The notes: a model not told the origin generated them from the letters alone. A stretch of DNA of 64,000 nucleotides from Actinomycetes bacterium (GCA_024637115.1 JAGXFU010000010.1:124001-188000), one strand, 5' to 3'. Shown: positions 1 to 9,096, counted from the stretch's first letter. Numbers and translations: made by a program.

Positions 1-806
1 CCGCGGGACACATCGATACCACGGGCAATGAGCTTCTCGGCGATATAGGGGATGACGCTTGGGAGTGCGCCGATGTCGTATTCAAGGGTGCTTTCGGGAT
101 CGAGCAGATCCTCGACGATGAAGTCGGCAAGCTCGCGCCACTGCTCTGCAGAGATACGAATGTCGTCTTCGCCCTCGCTGCGTCCACTCGTGATGAGGTC
201 GCACAGGTAGATGAGACCCGCATCGAGTTCCTTTGTCTCGCGAATGAGATCGTAGACGTGCGGCCATGTGTCCTGACTCACGGCACTCTTGATTGCAACG
301 CCGACACCTTCTTCACGCAGTATCTTGATGGCGTCGATGACTTTTGCTCGGGTGCCTGGAACTCGCACCATGGCGTCGTGGAACTCATCGGGACCGTACA
401 GGGATGTCGCGATCCAGTCGATGCCGAGACTCTTGAGGCGCTTGGCGGTGTCGCGATCGATCAGAGTGGCATTGGTGGAGACGGTCACGCGGATATCGAG
501 TTCACGGGCGCGCTCGAGAATGTCCCAGAAGTTACTGCGAACCATAGGTTCGCCACCGGACATGAACAGCAGCGGCACTCCCGCTTCGCCCATCTGCTCG
601 ACGAGGGCCATAGCCTCTTCGTCAGAGAGCTGCTCGGGCTTCTTTTGCCCGTCCGCCGCCATGTAGCAGTGGTCACACAGGAGGTTACATCGGTTCGTGA
701 TGTTCCAGATGATCTCGCTTGGGCGGCCCAGCTTAAGGGCCTTGAGGGCCTTGTTCTCGACTTCGTCGAGCGGGCCTGTGAAGAACAGTGAGCGAACGTG
801 AGCCAT
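1..806 (-). CDS. Radical SAM protein (3' end beyond window)
   Basis: This gene is absent from the ORF track because it runs off the left edge; I translated it from the reverse strand. It begins MAHVRSLFFTGPLDEVENKA at 806 and shows the radical SAM cluster motif CNLLCDHCY (CX3CX2C) near residue 43, followed by the SAM-binding MSGGEP motif. The CX3CX2C cysteines hold a 4Fe-4S cluster that cleaves S-adenosylmethionine. The layout resembles the PqqE/NirJ/AhbC class, which modifies peptides or haem precursors, but the C-terminal SPASM-type cysteines would lie outside the window, so the substrate cannot be assigned. Only about 268 residues are visible. The ribosome binding site is weak. Track ORFs 82..267, 258..791 and 485..913 are shadows of it. 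Confidence 0.85.
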   Translation of the reverse strand, partial: MAHVRSLFFTGPLDEVENKALKALKLGRPSEIIWNITNRCNLLCDHCYMAADGQKKPEQLSDEEAMALVEQMGEAGVPLLFMSGGEPMVRSNFWDILERARELDIRVTVSTNATLIDRDTAKRLKSLGIDWIATSLYGPDEFHDAMVRVPGTRAKVIDAIKILREEGVGVAIKSAVSQDTWPHVYDLIRETKELDAGLIYLCDLITSGRSEGEDDIRISAEQWRELADFIVEDLLDPESTLEYDIGALPSVIPYIAEKLIARGIDVSR

Positions 807-1177
807 GGAGAGGGCGCCTCCCGGGTCGTTGTGTCGCCCCATGCCGGCGAGGCGCTTTGTCGTATGCGAACAATTGTATGCAACTGTCGCGCCGAAGTGG
901 GCGTTTGTAACATCTATGACAATTCGACGGACAGTGCGGTATTCGTGTTCACACGGGTCGCCTCCTGCCACAGTCAAGAATCGGGTGAACGAGAGGCGTG
1001 AAAGACCACTTTTGGTGGTATCCGAGCGAAGAAAGCCACCAGATATTGTGGATTCCTTTAACCACGGTGCCGGCCGTGCCCTTGTCGGCGGTGTTTCGTG
1101 TTGGCTACGATTCTCGTAAGGGTGCACACCCCAGGGCGCAATGAGGCGCACCGCCGTTCCAGGAGGTGATCCAGCTG

Positions 1178-1246
1178 ATGCGAAGTACCGGTATCGCTAC
1201 GTTGGTCCTAACCGACGCGGACATGGCGGAGGCTCGGGCCGTCTGA
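1178..1246 (+). CDS. Possible 22-residue peptide with very strong RBS
   Basis: A short ORF (MRSTGIATLVLTDADMAEAR...) sits behind AGGAGGTGATCC at 1161-1172. That stretch is an unusually long match to the anti-Shine-Dalgarno end of 16S rRNA and is well placed for the ATG at 1178. The ORF is followed about 85 bases later by a convincing hairpin terminator on the same strand, so a short transcript is plausible. No downstream gene exists on this strand because panD is convergent. I do not recognise the peptide. It could be a small protein, a leader peptide or a chance ORF on a small RNA. Confidence 0.35.
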   Translation: MRSTGIATLVLTDADMAEARAV

Positions 1247-1331
1247 CGACGGCGGCGAACCAGGCGATGGGGTCTGGGCGCCAAGCCACTCGAGTTTTTG
1301 GGAGTTTGTCGCTGTCTAGTAGCGAATCCAG

Positions 1332-1366
1332 GGGGTCGCTCCGATAAGGAGCGGCCCCTTCTGTCT
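1332..1366 (+). terminator. Rho-independent terminator
   Basis: An 11-pair stem (GGGGTCGCTCC / GGAGCGGCCCC with one G-T wobble, loop GATAA) is followed by the T-rich TTCTGTCT. Orientation fits a + strand transcript covering the 22-codon ORF. It lies 9 bases past the panD stop codon and may also stop leftward panD transcription, though that side lacks a T-run. Confidence 0.7.
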
Positions 1367-1374
1367 CCCCTGAC

Positions 1375-1746
1375 CTAGCTACCTGTGGTGAAGGGCTCCT
1401 CGGCACGCCGGGTTGAGATGTGGTTCTGCTCGTCGACAAAGACCACGCGGGGGGACCAGGTGTGCGCCTCGGCATCGTCGAGCTCGAGGTACGAGGCGAT
1501 GATCACCAGGTCACCAGGGGCGACATGATGCGCGGCAGCTCCGTTGACGCATACGACTCCCGAGTCGGCCTCGCCGGCAATCGCGTAGGTCGTGAGGCGG
1601 GCACCATTCGTGACGTCCCACACGTGAACCTGCTCATTGGGATAGATGCCCACAGCGTGTAGTAGGGAGATATCGACAGTGATGCTGCCTTCGTAGGCGA
1701 CCTGCGCATCGGTGACCGTGGCGCGGTGGATCTTGCCGCCGAGCAT
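1375..1746 (-). CDS. panD: Aspartate 1-decarboxylase PanD
   Basis: PanD converts L-aspartate to beta-alanine for pantothenate and coenzyme A synthesis in the cytosol. It is a pyruvoyl enzyme made by self-cleavage at a Gly-Ser bond; the bond is visible in YEGSITVD, residues 20-21. The hallmark N-terminal KIHRATVTDAQ and the internal NGAAAHHVAPGDLVIIASY are present, and the length of about 123 residues is normal. The ATG at 1746 gives MLGGKIHRATVT. Family members usually carry about four more residues (MxRTML...); here that alignment would fall on an in-frame ATC (IPRTM), and no good RBS supports either, so the exact start is unsure. The other pan genes are not nearby. Confidence 0.95.
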   Translation of the reverse strand: MLGGKIHRATVTDAQVAYEGSITVDISLLHAVGIYPNEQVHVWDVTNGARLTTYAIAGEADSGVVCVNGAAAHHVAPGDLVIIASYLELDDAEAHTWSPRVVFVDEQNHISTRRAEEPFTTGS

Positions 1747-1860
1747 GGTGCGGGGGATTGATTCGCGCCAAACGGCGCGCTTTCTGCTAACCTTGCTTGC
1801 TACCCTTACGCCCCGTGTGCACAAGCGCGCGGCCTTCTATGAGTCTCGGAGACAACCCAA

Positions 1861-3672
1861 ATGCTTCAGAGTGACGTTCGAAATATCGCAATCATCGCGC
1901 ACGTCGACCACGGCAAGACGACGCTTGTGGATCGGCTCCTTCAAGAGACCCACGTGTTCCGCGACAATCAGCAGGTCGAGGAGCGCGTACTCGATAGCAA
2001 CGATCAGGAGCGTGAGCGTGGTATTACGATCCTTGCCAAGAACATCTCGATTCGTCACAAGGATGTGAAGATCAATGTGATCGACACCCCCGGCCACGCA
2101 GACTTTGGCGGCGAGGTCGAGCGCGTGCTCAAGATGGCCGATGGAGTACTGCTGATCGTGGATGCGTTCGAGGGCCCCATGCCCCAGACGCGTTTCGTGC
2201 TCAAGAAGGCACTTGAGCACCATCTCAAGCCGATGGTCGTCATCAACAAGATCGACCGTCCCGGCGCTCGTCCGCACGAAGTGATCGACCAGGTATTCGA
2301 TCTCATGCTCGATCTGGGTGCGAACGACTCGCAGCTCGATTTTCCCATCATCTACACGAGCGCCGTGAACGGCTACGCGCGCTTTGAGCCTGAAGATGAC
2401 AACATGGATATGCTGCCGCTGCTCGACGCGATACTCGAGCACATCCCAGCGCCCGATTGCGACGCGAAAGGACCTGTCGCCATGCAGGTCTGCACGATCG
2501 ACTACTCCGACTATGTTGGCCGTATCGGCATTGGCCGCGTGTTCAGCGGCACGGTCCACTCAGGCGAGAAGATCCTCGTGATCAAGAACGACGGAAGCCG
2601 CTATCAGGCCCAGATCAAAGAGCTCTATACGTTCGAAGCGCTCGGACGCAAGCAGACTGATTCAGCACATGCCGGTGACATCTGTGCAGTCGTCGGGATC
2701 GAAGACGCCGATATCGGCGACATGATCACGTGCCTGCTCGACCCGATCCAGCTCGATGCGATCCACGTCGAAGAGCCAACGATGTCGGTCGTATTCTCGG
2801 CATCGAACAGCCCGCTCGTGGGCCAAGAGGGCAAGATCGTTGGAGGACGGCAGCTTAAAGAGCGGTTGCTCAAAGAGGCCGAGGCCAATATCTCCATGAT
2901 CATCAAGGAGACCCCCGACAAGACCGGAATGGAAGTCTCCGGCCGAGGAGTACTCCACCTCTCCGTACTCATGGAGACGATGCGTCGCGAGGGCTATGAG
3001 TTCCAGGTCGGACGACCGCAGGTCATCTTCAAAGGCGAAGGTTCCAAGAGACTCGAGCCGATCGAGACCGCCGTCGTCGATGTGCCGAGCGAGTACGCCG
3101 GCAAGGTCATCGAGTCCTTTGGTGCGCGCGGTGGAGAGATGACCGACATGGTCCAGCGCGACGAGCACGTTCATCTCGAATTCAAGATCCCCTCACGTGG
3201 CGTGATGGGTCTGCGCACGCGCATCCTCAATGCAACGCGCGGCGAGGGGACGCTCTTCCATCACTTCAGCGAGTACGGTCCGTATCAGGGGGACCTGGGC
3301 GGCCGCCAGAACGGCTCGTTGATCTCGATGTCGACCGACAAAGTCGTTGCGTATGCACTTGATGCGCTGCAGCAGCGTGGTGTGTTGTTCGTAAAGCCGG
3401 GAGATCAGTGTTACGAGGGCATGGTCGTTGGCGAACACGCCAAAGCCGGAGACCTCGTTGTGAATATCGCGAAGGCCAAGCAACTCACTAACATGCGTTC
3501 GTCGAGCGCTGACAAGGGCATCATTCTCGCACCGCCTGTTGTGTTCACCCTTGAAGAAGCACTCGAGTACATCGAGGACGATGAGCTTGTGGAAGTCACG
3601 CCGCAGAGCGTTCGGTTGCGCAAGCGTGTGCTCGACGCGAGCGCGCGAAAGAAATCAGATCGCAAGGGCTAA
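1861..3672 (+). CDS. typA: Ribosome-associated GTPase TypA/BipA
   Basis: TypA is a translational GTPase of the EF-G/LepA group that binds ribosomes and helps assembly and translation under stress. At 603 residues it is the normal size. The G1 loop AHVDHGKTT is near residue 13, with switch motif [11 protein letters not shown]3 DTPGHADF and G4 NKID. EF-G-like domains III and V and the TypA-specific C-terminal domain follow (for example [17 protein letters not shown]). The ATG at 1861 has GGAGA upstream. It is divergent from panD across about 115 bases and appears to be a single-gene unit. The 131-codon minus-strand shadow frames inside it are artefacts. Confidence 0.97.
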   Translation: MLQSDVRNIAIIAHVDHGKTTLVDRLLQETHVFRDNQQVEERVLDSNDQERERGITILAKNISIRHKDVKINVIDTPGHADFGGEVERVLKMADGVLLIVDAFEGPMPQTRFVLKKALEHHLKPMVVINKIDRPGARPHEVIDQVFDLMLDLGANDSQLDFPIIYTSAVNGYARFEPEDDNMDMLPLLDAILEHIPAPDCDAKGPVAMQVCTIDYSDYVGRIGIGRVFSGTVHSGEKILVIKNDGSRYQAQIKELYTFEALGRKQTDSAHAGDICAVVGIEDADIGDMITCLLDPIQLDAIHVEEPTMSVVFSASNSPLVGQEGKIVGGRQLKERLLKEAEANISMIIKETPDKTGMEVSGRGVLHLSVLMETMRREGYEFQVGRPQVIFKGEGSKRLEPIETAVVDVPSEYAGKVIESFGARGGEMTDMVQRDEHVHLEFKIPSRGVMGLRTRILNATRGEGTLFHHFSEYGPYQGDLGGRQNGSLISMSTDKVVAYALDALQQRGVLFVKPGDQCYEGMVVGEHAKAGDLVVNIAKAKQLTNMRSSSADKGIILAPPVVFTLEEALEYIEDDELVEVTPQSVRLRKRVLDASARKKSDRKG

Positions 3673-3754
3673 CCAGAGGCTCAACGGATGAGAATTCTCC
3701 CAGCGATGTGCTGGCTCCGCGTTCGGCCGTGCATGCGCCGTGCTCCGATTTCCT

Positions 3755-3769
3755 GGGGGGGGGTACACT
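3755..3769 (+). promoter_or_regulatory. G9 tract abutting a TACACT -10 element
   Basis: Nine consecutive G residues (3755-3763) run directly into TACACT (3764-3769), a plausible -10 hexamer for the CheB/CheR gene. The same TACACT hexamer recurs after G-rich stretches at 9056 (before the CDGSH gene) and 27168 (before the PEP-utilising enzyme), which supports reading it as a promoter element. No clear -35 was seen. The homopolymer could change length by replication slippage and alter promoter spacing. Confidence 0.4.
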
Positions 3770-3801
3770 GTAGACAGCGGCTCAAACGCTGCGAGGGGAG
3801 A

Positions 3802-3825
3802 GTTTGCGCCCATGTGGGCGCAAAC
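3802..3825 (+). promoter_or_regulatory. Perfect 10-bp inverted repeat in the 5' leader of the CheB/CheR gene
   Basis: GTTTGCGCCC and GGGCGCAAAC flank the 4-base loop ATGT, ending 14 bases before the GTG start. No T-run follows, so it is not a terminator. It could be a protein operator or an RNA hairpin limiting access to the adjacent GGGAG ribosome binding site. Confidence 0.55.
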
Positions 3826-3839
3826 CGTTGGGAGATGCA

Positions 3840-6800
3840 GTGTCTGTCGAGGAATCACAGCCCGTTGAGCCACCCGTCGAACAGGCAACGGGCAGCGAAC
3901 CAGATATACTTCACCCGGCGATCACGCAACACTCCGGCGGATTTCCCGTTGTTGGAATCGGTTCGTCGGCCGGTGGACTTGCCGCGCTAGAGGCGCTTTT
4001 TTCGAGCCTTCCCACTGATACGGATCTTGGCATGGCATTCGTGCTCGTTCAGCATCTGGATCCTGATCACAAGAGCCTCTTGACCGAACTGCTTGGCAGG
4101 CACACCACCATGGACGTTCATGAAGTCCAAGATGGCGTACGGGTCGAGCCGAATAGCGTGTACGTCATCCCTCCCAATCACGGTCTGTCTATCATGAATG
4201 GTGTGCTTCACCTCTTTGGGCGTGAAGCAAATCCTGGATTATGGCTTCCGATCGACAGCTTCTTCCGATCGCTCGCCGAGGATATGTGCGAGCGGGCCAT
4301 CTGCGTTGTGTTATCGGGAACCGGATCCGACGGCACGCTGGGCCTGCGCGCGGTCAAAGGCGCTGGCGGTACAGCATTTGCCCAGGACCCCGATACTGCT
4401 GACTACGATGGCATGCCTTGTAGCGCGATCGCTACGGGTCAGGTCGACTTCGTGTTGCCCCCTTCGGATATCGCCGTGCGCCTTGTGACGTATGCGACGG
4501 GAATGCTCGTTCGATCCACCGCAGAGAAGAGAACCCGGCTGCCGGATGGCTTTGGCAAGGTACTTGTCTTGCTGAGAGAGCGAACGGGGCATGACTTCTC
4601 AGGCTACAAGTCGAGTACGATACATCGACGGATTGAGCGAAGGATGGCCCTTTCGCAGATCGAGCAGTTCGAAGGATATGTCGAGTACCTACGCCGCGAA
4701 CCGCAGGAGATTGATTCTCTCTATCGCGATCTCCTCATAGGCGTGACGAGCTTCTTTCGCGATCATGAGGCATTCGAGCTCCTCGCGCAGAGCGCCATCA
4801 GCGAGTTGTTGGCACGCGAAGATCCTTCGATCGCAATGCGCGTGTGGGTTCCGGGTTGTTCGACGGGCGAAGAGGCCTACTCGATTGCCATGTTGATCCG
4901 GGAGCAGATGGATGCACTCAGTATTCAGTCCCGGGTCCAGATATTCGCCACCGACATCGATGAAGTTTCTGTGAGCAAGGCGCGCGCGGGTCGATTTCCC
5001 CAAAGCATTGCCGCCGATGTGTCGGCCGAACGCCTTCAGCGGTTCTTTCTGCCACAGGATAAGGCCGACGGATTCTACCGCATAAATTCATACATCAGAG
5101 AAATGATCATCTTCTCTGAGCATGACGTCCTCAGTGACCCGCCGTTCTCCAGGGTCGATCTGATCAGTTGTCGCAATCTTCTGATTTACATGGAAGGTGC
5201 ACCGCAGCAGAAGTTGATGTCGATCTTTCATTACGCGCTGAATCCCGGGGGTTTCTTGTTTCTCGGCACTTCTGAGACCGTCGGCGCTGCTGACAGCTTC
5301 TTCTCAGTCATTGACAGGAAGCAGAAGCTCTACCGTTCTCTGGATGATGCCCCCGGGGCCGGCCGCGCTATCTCTGGGAGCTCGCGAGCACGAGTGTGGC
5401 ACGAGGCTCAACCGAAGGCGGCACAGACCATTGAGCCCGCGAGCGGTGAGGGATGGCGCGTGTTTGCGGAGCACGCTCTCGTTCAACACTGTGCGCCCGT
5501 TGCCGTACTCGTGGATGAGCTCGGAGACGTGCTGTATTTGCACGGTCGGACTGGGGATTATCTCGAGCCTGCTCCGGGCGAAGCTGGGATGAATGTACAC
5601 ACGATGGCGCGGGATGGTCTGCGCGATGAGCTCTCCTCGGCACTGCTCAGCGCGGTCAGCAGTGGGGGGATCGAGCGACGAGAGGGTGTGCGCGTCAAGA
5701 GTAGCGGCACCCACACTGAACTGACACTGATTGTTCGCCCCGTTCCTGTAGCAGGACAGCCCAGATCTACCCGCAGGGTCTTTCTTGTCGTGTTCGACTC
5801 CGCAGACGCTCACACAGGACCTTCGAGCTCTCGGTCCGTGTGGAGTACCGCGATCGGAGGACGGCGCGCATGGACTGCGCACATCGATGGGCACGTTGAG
5901 GAACTTGAGCGGGAGCTAGTCGCCAAGGAAGAGCATCTTCAGGCAACGCTCGAAGAGATGCAAACCACCAACGAAGAGCTGAGTTCCACAAATGAGGAAA
6001 TGCAATCGGTAAACGAAGAGCTTCAATCGACCAACGAGGAAATGGAGACTTCACGAGAGGAGCTCCAGTCGGTTAATGAGGAGCTCATCACGGTCAACGT
6101 TGAGCTTGAGCAGAAGTTGGTCGATCTCGCGCACGTGAACAACGATCTCAACAACCTGATGAGGTCGACGGATATCGGGACCATCTTCGTGGATCAAGAG
6201 CTGTACATTCGGCGGTTCACTCCCGCGATGACGCGAATCATGCGCTTGATAGACACCGATGCCGGCCGACCGGTTGGCGATATCGCATCCAATCTGATGG
6301 ATTACGACGAGTTCCAAGACGACATTCAGGCCGTGTTGGATACGCTTGAGGTGCGAGAGCTTGAGCTGCAGGCCATCTCCGGCGCCTGGTATCTGATGCG
6401 TATTCGTCCGTACCAAACGACAGAGAATGTGATTGACGGCGCAGTGATTACATTCAGCGATGTCACGGAGCTGAAGCTCACGCAGCGCACTCTTGAGGAT
6501 GTGCGAGCATCTGATCGGCTCAAGGTTGTGCTTGATGACTCCCGTGATGCCATCACGGTTCAGGACTTAAAGGGTCGGATTCTCGCCTGGAACCACGGGG
6601 CAACGAGAGTGTATGGCTGGACTGAGGCTGAAGCGCTTGCCATGAACGTGAGTGAGCTCATTGCCAGTGATGACAAGCAATCGGAGTTGGAGCGGGTTCT
6701 TGCGTTGAGTCAATCGTCCAAGCTCGAGCCCTATCGAACCTGGCGGAAGAGCAAGGAGAACGGGCCGCGGGAGGTCATGATGACTGCCACCGCGCTTCTG

Positions 6801-6866
6801 GACAAAGACGGCGAGACATATGCCATCGCTACCACCGAGCGTGAGGTGGGCCCGGATGCCCGATGA
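3840..6866 (+). CDS. CheB methylesterase-CheR methyltransferase-PAS fusion
   Basis: A 1008-residue cytosolic fusion. Residues about 33-215 are CheB-like, with IGSSAGG (Ser), VQHLDPDH (His) and GTGSDGTLG (Asp) forming the esterase triad. Residues about 225-490 are CheR-like, with VGVTSFFRD-type and VPGCSTGEEAYS SAM-binding motifs. A long NEEL/NEEM coiled coil follows at about 670-770, then two PAS domains. Such fusions act on methyl-accepting sensors or as stand-alone stress signalling proteins; the partner is not in the window. The track start (TTG 3804) lies inside an inverted repeat. I prefer the GTG at 3840, which has GGGAG five bases upstream. The C-terminus carries no kinase domain. A truncated PAS gene overlaps its stop. 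Confidence 0.9.
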   Translation: MSVEESQPVEPPVEQATGSEPDILHPAITQHSGGFPVVGIGSSAGGLAALEALFSSLPTDTDLGMAFVLVQHLDPDHKSLLTELLGRHTTMDVHEVQDGVRVEPNSVYVIPPNHGLSIMNGVLHLFGREANPGLWLPIDSFFRSLAEDMCERAICVVLSGTGSDGTLGLRAVKGAGGTAFAQDPDTADYDGMPCSAIATGQVDFVLPPSDIAVRLVTYATGMLVRSTAEKRTRLPDGFGKVLVLLRERTGHDFSGYKSSTIHRRIERRMALSQIEQFEGYVEYLRREPQEIDSLYRDLLIGVTSFFRDHEAFELLAQSAISELLAREDPSIAMRVWVPGCSTGEEAYSIAMLIREQMDALSIQSRVQIFATDIDEVSVSKARAGRFPQSIAADVSAERLQRFFLPQDKADGFYRINSYIREMIIFSEHDVLSDPPFSRVDLISCRNLLIYMEGAPQQKLMSIFHYALNPGGFLFLGTSETVGAADSFFSVIDRKQKLYRSLDDAPGAGRAISGSSRARVWHEAQPKAAQTIEPASGEGWRVFAEHALVQHCAPVAVLVDELGDVLYLHGRTGDYLEPAPGEAGMNVHTMARDGLRDELSSALLSAVSSGGIERREGVRVKSSGTHTELTLIVRPVPVAGQPRSTRRVFLVVFDSADAHTGPSSSRSVWSTAIGGRRAWTAHIDGHVEELERELVAKEEHLQATLEEMQTTNEELSSTNEEMQSVNEELQSTNEEMETSREELQSVNEELITVNVELEQKLVDLAHVNNDLNNLMRSTDIGTIFVDQELYIRRFTPAMTRIMRLIDTDAGRPVGDIASNLMDYDEFQDDIQAVLDTLEVRELELQAISGAWYLMRIRPYQTTENVIDGAVITFSDVTELKLTQRTLEDVRASDRLKVVLDDSRDAITVQDLKGRILAWNHGATRVYGWTEAEALAMNVSELIASDDKQSELERVLALSQSSKLEPYRTWRKSKENGPREVMMTATALLDKDGETYAIATTEREVGPDAR

Positions 6867-7119
6867 AGAGCCCACGCAGGGTGCAGGCGGTGAGTTTCGG
6901 GTGCATCAAGTCCAGCTTGAGATGCAGAACGATGAGCTTCGCCGCGTGTACGCCGAGGCGGAATCGTCTCAGGAGCGCTATCGCGAGCTCTACGAGTTCG
7001 CGCCGGTTGGCTATGCAACACTCGATGAAGCCGGTCTGATCATTCAGTTGAATCTCAAGGCAGCCAGTCCTCTTAGCCCAGGAGCGCTTGCCCCACCCAC
7101 AGCACCACCATGCCGCTGA
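6856..7119 (+). pseudogene. Truncated PAS sensor gene (5' fragment)
   Basis: From the ATG at 6856, overlapping the CheB/CheR stop, the frame reads a charged helix (VHQVQLEMQNDELRRVY) and the start of a PAS domain (FAPVGYATLDEAGLI). This leader is typical of PAS-type histidine kinases or diguanylate cyclases. Homology stops at about NLKAAS (7069). The rest of the frame is simply the antisense of the azlD 3' end, until the stop at 7119. The output domain has been lost, most likely at a rearrangement joint between 7060 and 7073. It would have been translationally coupled to the CheB/CheR fusion as a signalling partner. Confidence 0.75.
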
Positions 7120-7402
7120 TCATCGTTGCAATGACGTTCTTGGTGCGCACGGCAACAACGAGCGCGGCAAGGGCTGCAACGATGCGTGCGGGTGCCAGTT
7201 CGTAGATGCCCGCATCCTTGATGTAGAGCGATCCCGGCACCACGAGCGCGGTTAGCGCGGCGGCGGGCACGTAGCGAAGCAACCGTTCGACCCAGGTGGG
7301 CATCGGGGTGCGCCCGTAGAGCCAGATCGGAAGACTGCGCAGGAGAAACGTGCCCACGGTGAGCACGACGATGATGATCCAGAAGCGAGCGGTCTCGCTC
7401 AT
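7073..7402 (-). CDS. azlD: AzlD-type small subunit of branched-chain amino acid exporter
   Basis: A 109-residue protein with four hydrophobic segments (WIIIVVLTVGTFLLRSLPIW at the N-terminus), the size and pattern of AzlD/YgaH. It forms an inner-membrane export complex with AzlC. It overlaps azlC by four bases (ATGA), so the two are translationally coupled. Its last codons abut the broken PAS gene arriving from the other strand, and its stop codon is intact. Confidence 0.88.
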   Translation of the reverse strand: MSETARFWIIIVVLTVGTFLLRSLPIWLYGRTPMPTWVERLLRYVPAAALTALVVPGSLYIKDAGIYELAPARIVAALAALVVAVRTKNVIATMISGMVVLWVGQALLG

Positions 7403-8127
7403 CCGGCTTCACCTTCTTGTGCAAGCTCGGTGTCATGATGGCGCATCGCGCCCCACGCCATTCCCGCTACGATGGCGACCAGGAGCCCGGTCTGCATGGG
7501 AAGTACCGGGACGAGCAGCGCCGCAGCGAACGCCGTGATGAGCGCAACCTCGACGTCGGTATGGGTCTTGAGCGCGGGGACGAGCATCGCAAGGAACACG
7601 AGCGGCACCGTGAAATCGAGTGACCACGCAGGAGGCACGAACGATCCTGCAAGCGCACCCACGATGTTCGCTATCTGCCACACGCTCGCGAGAATCGCCC
7701 AGGAGCCCACGTAATACGGGACGACGTCGATGTCATCGCGAAAACGTCCCTGGGTCATGGTCGCCGCATATGCCTGGTCCACGAGTGGGTGACCCAGGAG
7801 TATCTTTCCTCGGCGTGTCGCTTTCGGAGCGAGAATGGGCGCGAGTGACGCGCTGTAGATGAGCATGCGCGCATTGATCACGAGTGCGGTACCGATTGCT
7901 ACCCAGAGCGGAGCACCCTCGGCAAACAGCGCAGTAGCTGCGATCTGCGAGGCTCCCGCATTCACGAACAGGGACATACCGATCGCCTCGGGAAGTCCCA
8001 GTCCGGCCTCGATCACTGCCGCTCCGGCTACGAGTCCGAACGGGATGATACCAAGGATGATCGGGGAGACGTCCTTTGCTCCCGCGAGCATACTGCGGCC
8101 GGTTCGATTCACGCGGTCTTCCACCAT
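7399..8127 (-). CDS. azlC: AzlC-type branched-chain amino acid export permease
   Basis: A 242-residue integral membrane protein with the AzlC signature region IILGIIPFGLVAGAA, then NAGASQIAATALF and VINARMLIYSASL. AzlC with AzlD exports branched-chain amino acids and related compounds across the cytoplasmic membrane. The ATG at 8127 lies inside the 3' end of the upstream hydrolase gene (19-base overlap) and azlD overlaps its end, so three genes form one leftward operon. No regulator gene is adjacent. The substrate is inferred from family, not shown by the sequence. Confidence 0.9.
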   Translation of the reverse strand: MVEDRVNRTGRSMLAGAKDVSPIILGIIPFGLVAGAAVIEAGLGLPEAIGMSLFVNAGASQIAATALFAEGAPLWVAIGTALVINARMLIYSASLAPILAPKATRRGKILLGHPLVDQAYAATMTQGRFRDDIDVVPYYVGSWAILASVWQIANIVGALAGSFVPPAWSLDFTVPLVFLAMLVPALKTHTDVEVALITAFAAALLVPVLPMQTGLLVAIVAGMAWGAMRHHDTELAQEGEAG

Positions 8128-8981
8128 CCGGCATGCTCGTGAACGTAGAACTCAAGCGCCCCGGCGTTAAGCATGTCGCCGAGGAACCCTTTCACGGTGG
8201 TGACCGCGAGCCAGTACGAGGCGGGGTTCTCCCTCAGTCCGCGCTCCCTGGACACAAGAGCGATGGCCTCTTCAGTGGTGTGGGGCTTGACCAGTCGAGT
8301 CAGGAGCAGCTCTTTGATCGCGCGTATCTGTTCAACGTGATAGTCGATGTGCTCCTCGGCAACTGCGCGCTCGATGGGGTAACCGTGACCCGGCACGAGC
8401 CAGCTGCAGTCAAGGGCGCGGATTCGCTCGAGCGAGCGGACGACCTCGCCGGGATCGATCGCGTACGGCAGCGGATGGCGCTCCCACAGGTCCTTGAGGT
8501 AGAGCGCATCACCGGTGAAGAGCGCTCCGTCCGCGGTGAGAAAGCCGTAGTGCCCGAGGGTGTGCCCCGGGAGCGGGACCGGGGTCGCGCGCGCATCATC
8601 CCAATCCTCGACGTAGTCATCGACTGCGCACGGCTCTCCTCGGAAGAGCTTCGTGGTGAGAAAGTCGCCCGGCTTGGCCCATGAGAACATGCCTCGGATG
8701 TTGATGTCGGGATTCTCGACCAGGGAGGCGTCGTCGCGGCCCACAGACACGCGGGCACCGGCGTCGCGCAAGACGTGGCCGATCGCGAAGTGATCCGCGT
8801 GGCCATGCGTGATGGCGAGACGATCGACTCCGATGCCTGCGAACGGGGCTTCATCCTCGCAGGTATCTACCGCAAGCCCGCGAATGAAGCCGGAGTTCGT
8901 GAGGCCGGGAACCACATAGGTGTCGCCGACAAGATGAGTGGCGTTGTATGGAATCGAACGTTCAACCACAGGATTGGTCAC
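8109..8981 (-). CDS. Metallo-beta-lactamase-fold hydrolase
   Basis: About 290 residues with the full metal-binding set of the fold: THGHADHF (HXHXDH), a following PGHTLGHYG histidine, TGDALY aspartate and PGHG histidine. These bind two metal ions for hydrolysis of a thioester, ester or lactone. A C-terminal helical region (LLTRLVKPHTTEEAIALV) resembles the glyoxalase II/LACTB2-like group. The specific substrate is unknown. Start choice is uncertain: the GTG at 8981 sits directly on its AAGGAG, whereas the GTG at 8966 has better spacing. It is the first gene of the azlCD operon, which hints at a role linked to exported metabolites, but that is inference. Confidence 0.85.
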   Translation of the reverse strand: MTNPVVERSIPYNATHLVGDTYVVPGLTNSGFIRGLAVDTCEDEAPFAGIGVDRLAITHGHADHFAIGHVLRDAGARVSVGRDDASLVENPDINIRGMFSWAKPGDFLTTKLFRGEPCAVDDYVEDWDDARATPVPLPGHTLGHYGFLTADGALFTGDALYLKDLWERHPLPYAIDPGEVVRSLERIRALDCSWLVPGHGYPIERAVAEEHIDYHVEQIRAIKELLLTRLVKPHTTEEAIALVSRERGLRENPASYWLAVTTVKGFLGDMLNAGALEFYVHEHAGWWKTA

Positions 8982-9096
8982 TCCTTGGCACGGGCGGATT
9001 CATCGATTATGTACTACTCACGCGGGTTGCGTGTAGTGGAGGGCGAGCCGGGCGATACACTAGGGAGAATGAGGCGCAGCGATCTGGGAGGCCAGC

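Larger units (their letters stand above)
807..1374. other. 568-base gap between radical SAM gene and panD
   Basis: Apart from the 22-codon ORF and the terminator, I see no conserved coding region here. Track ORFs 805..1119 and 1141..1347 have no domain-like composition. Short hairpins are visible: an ACCAC/GTGGT stem near 1015-1030, and a TCGCT/AGCGA stem near 1308-1324 just before the terminator. A structured small RNA or 5' leader is possible, but no riboswitch class was recognised. Confidence 0.4.

Noticed and set aside
258-791. 177-residue plus-strand ORF at the left edge
   Set aside because: It is antisense to the radical SAM gene that I read on the other strand with its CX3CX2C motif.
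485-913. Minus-strand ORF of 142 residues
   Set aside because: Wrong frame of the radical SAM gene; Ser/Arg-rich with no domain features.
1161-1174. Fragment of 16S rRNA antisense
   Set aside because: The match to the 16S tail is only about 12-14 bases and is placed as a ribosome binding site; no further rRNA similarity.
8944-8972. tRNA T-arm-like GGTTGAACGTTCGATTCC on the minus strand
   Set aside because: No acceptor stem, anticodon arm or D-arm around it; it is coding sequence at the start of the hydrolase gene.
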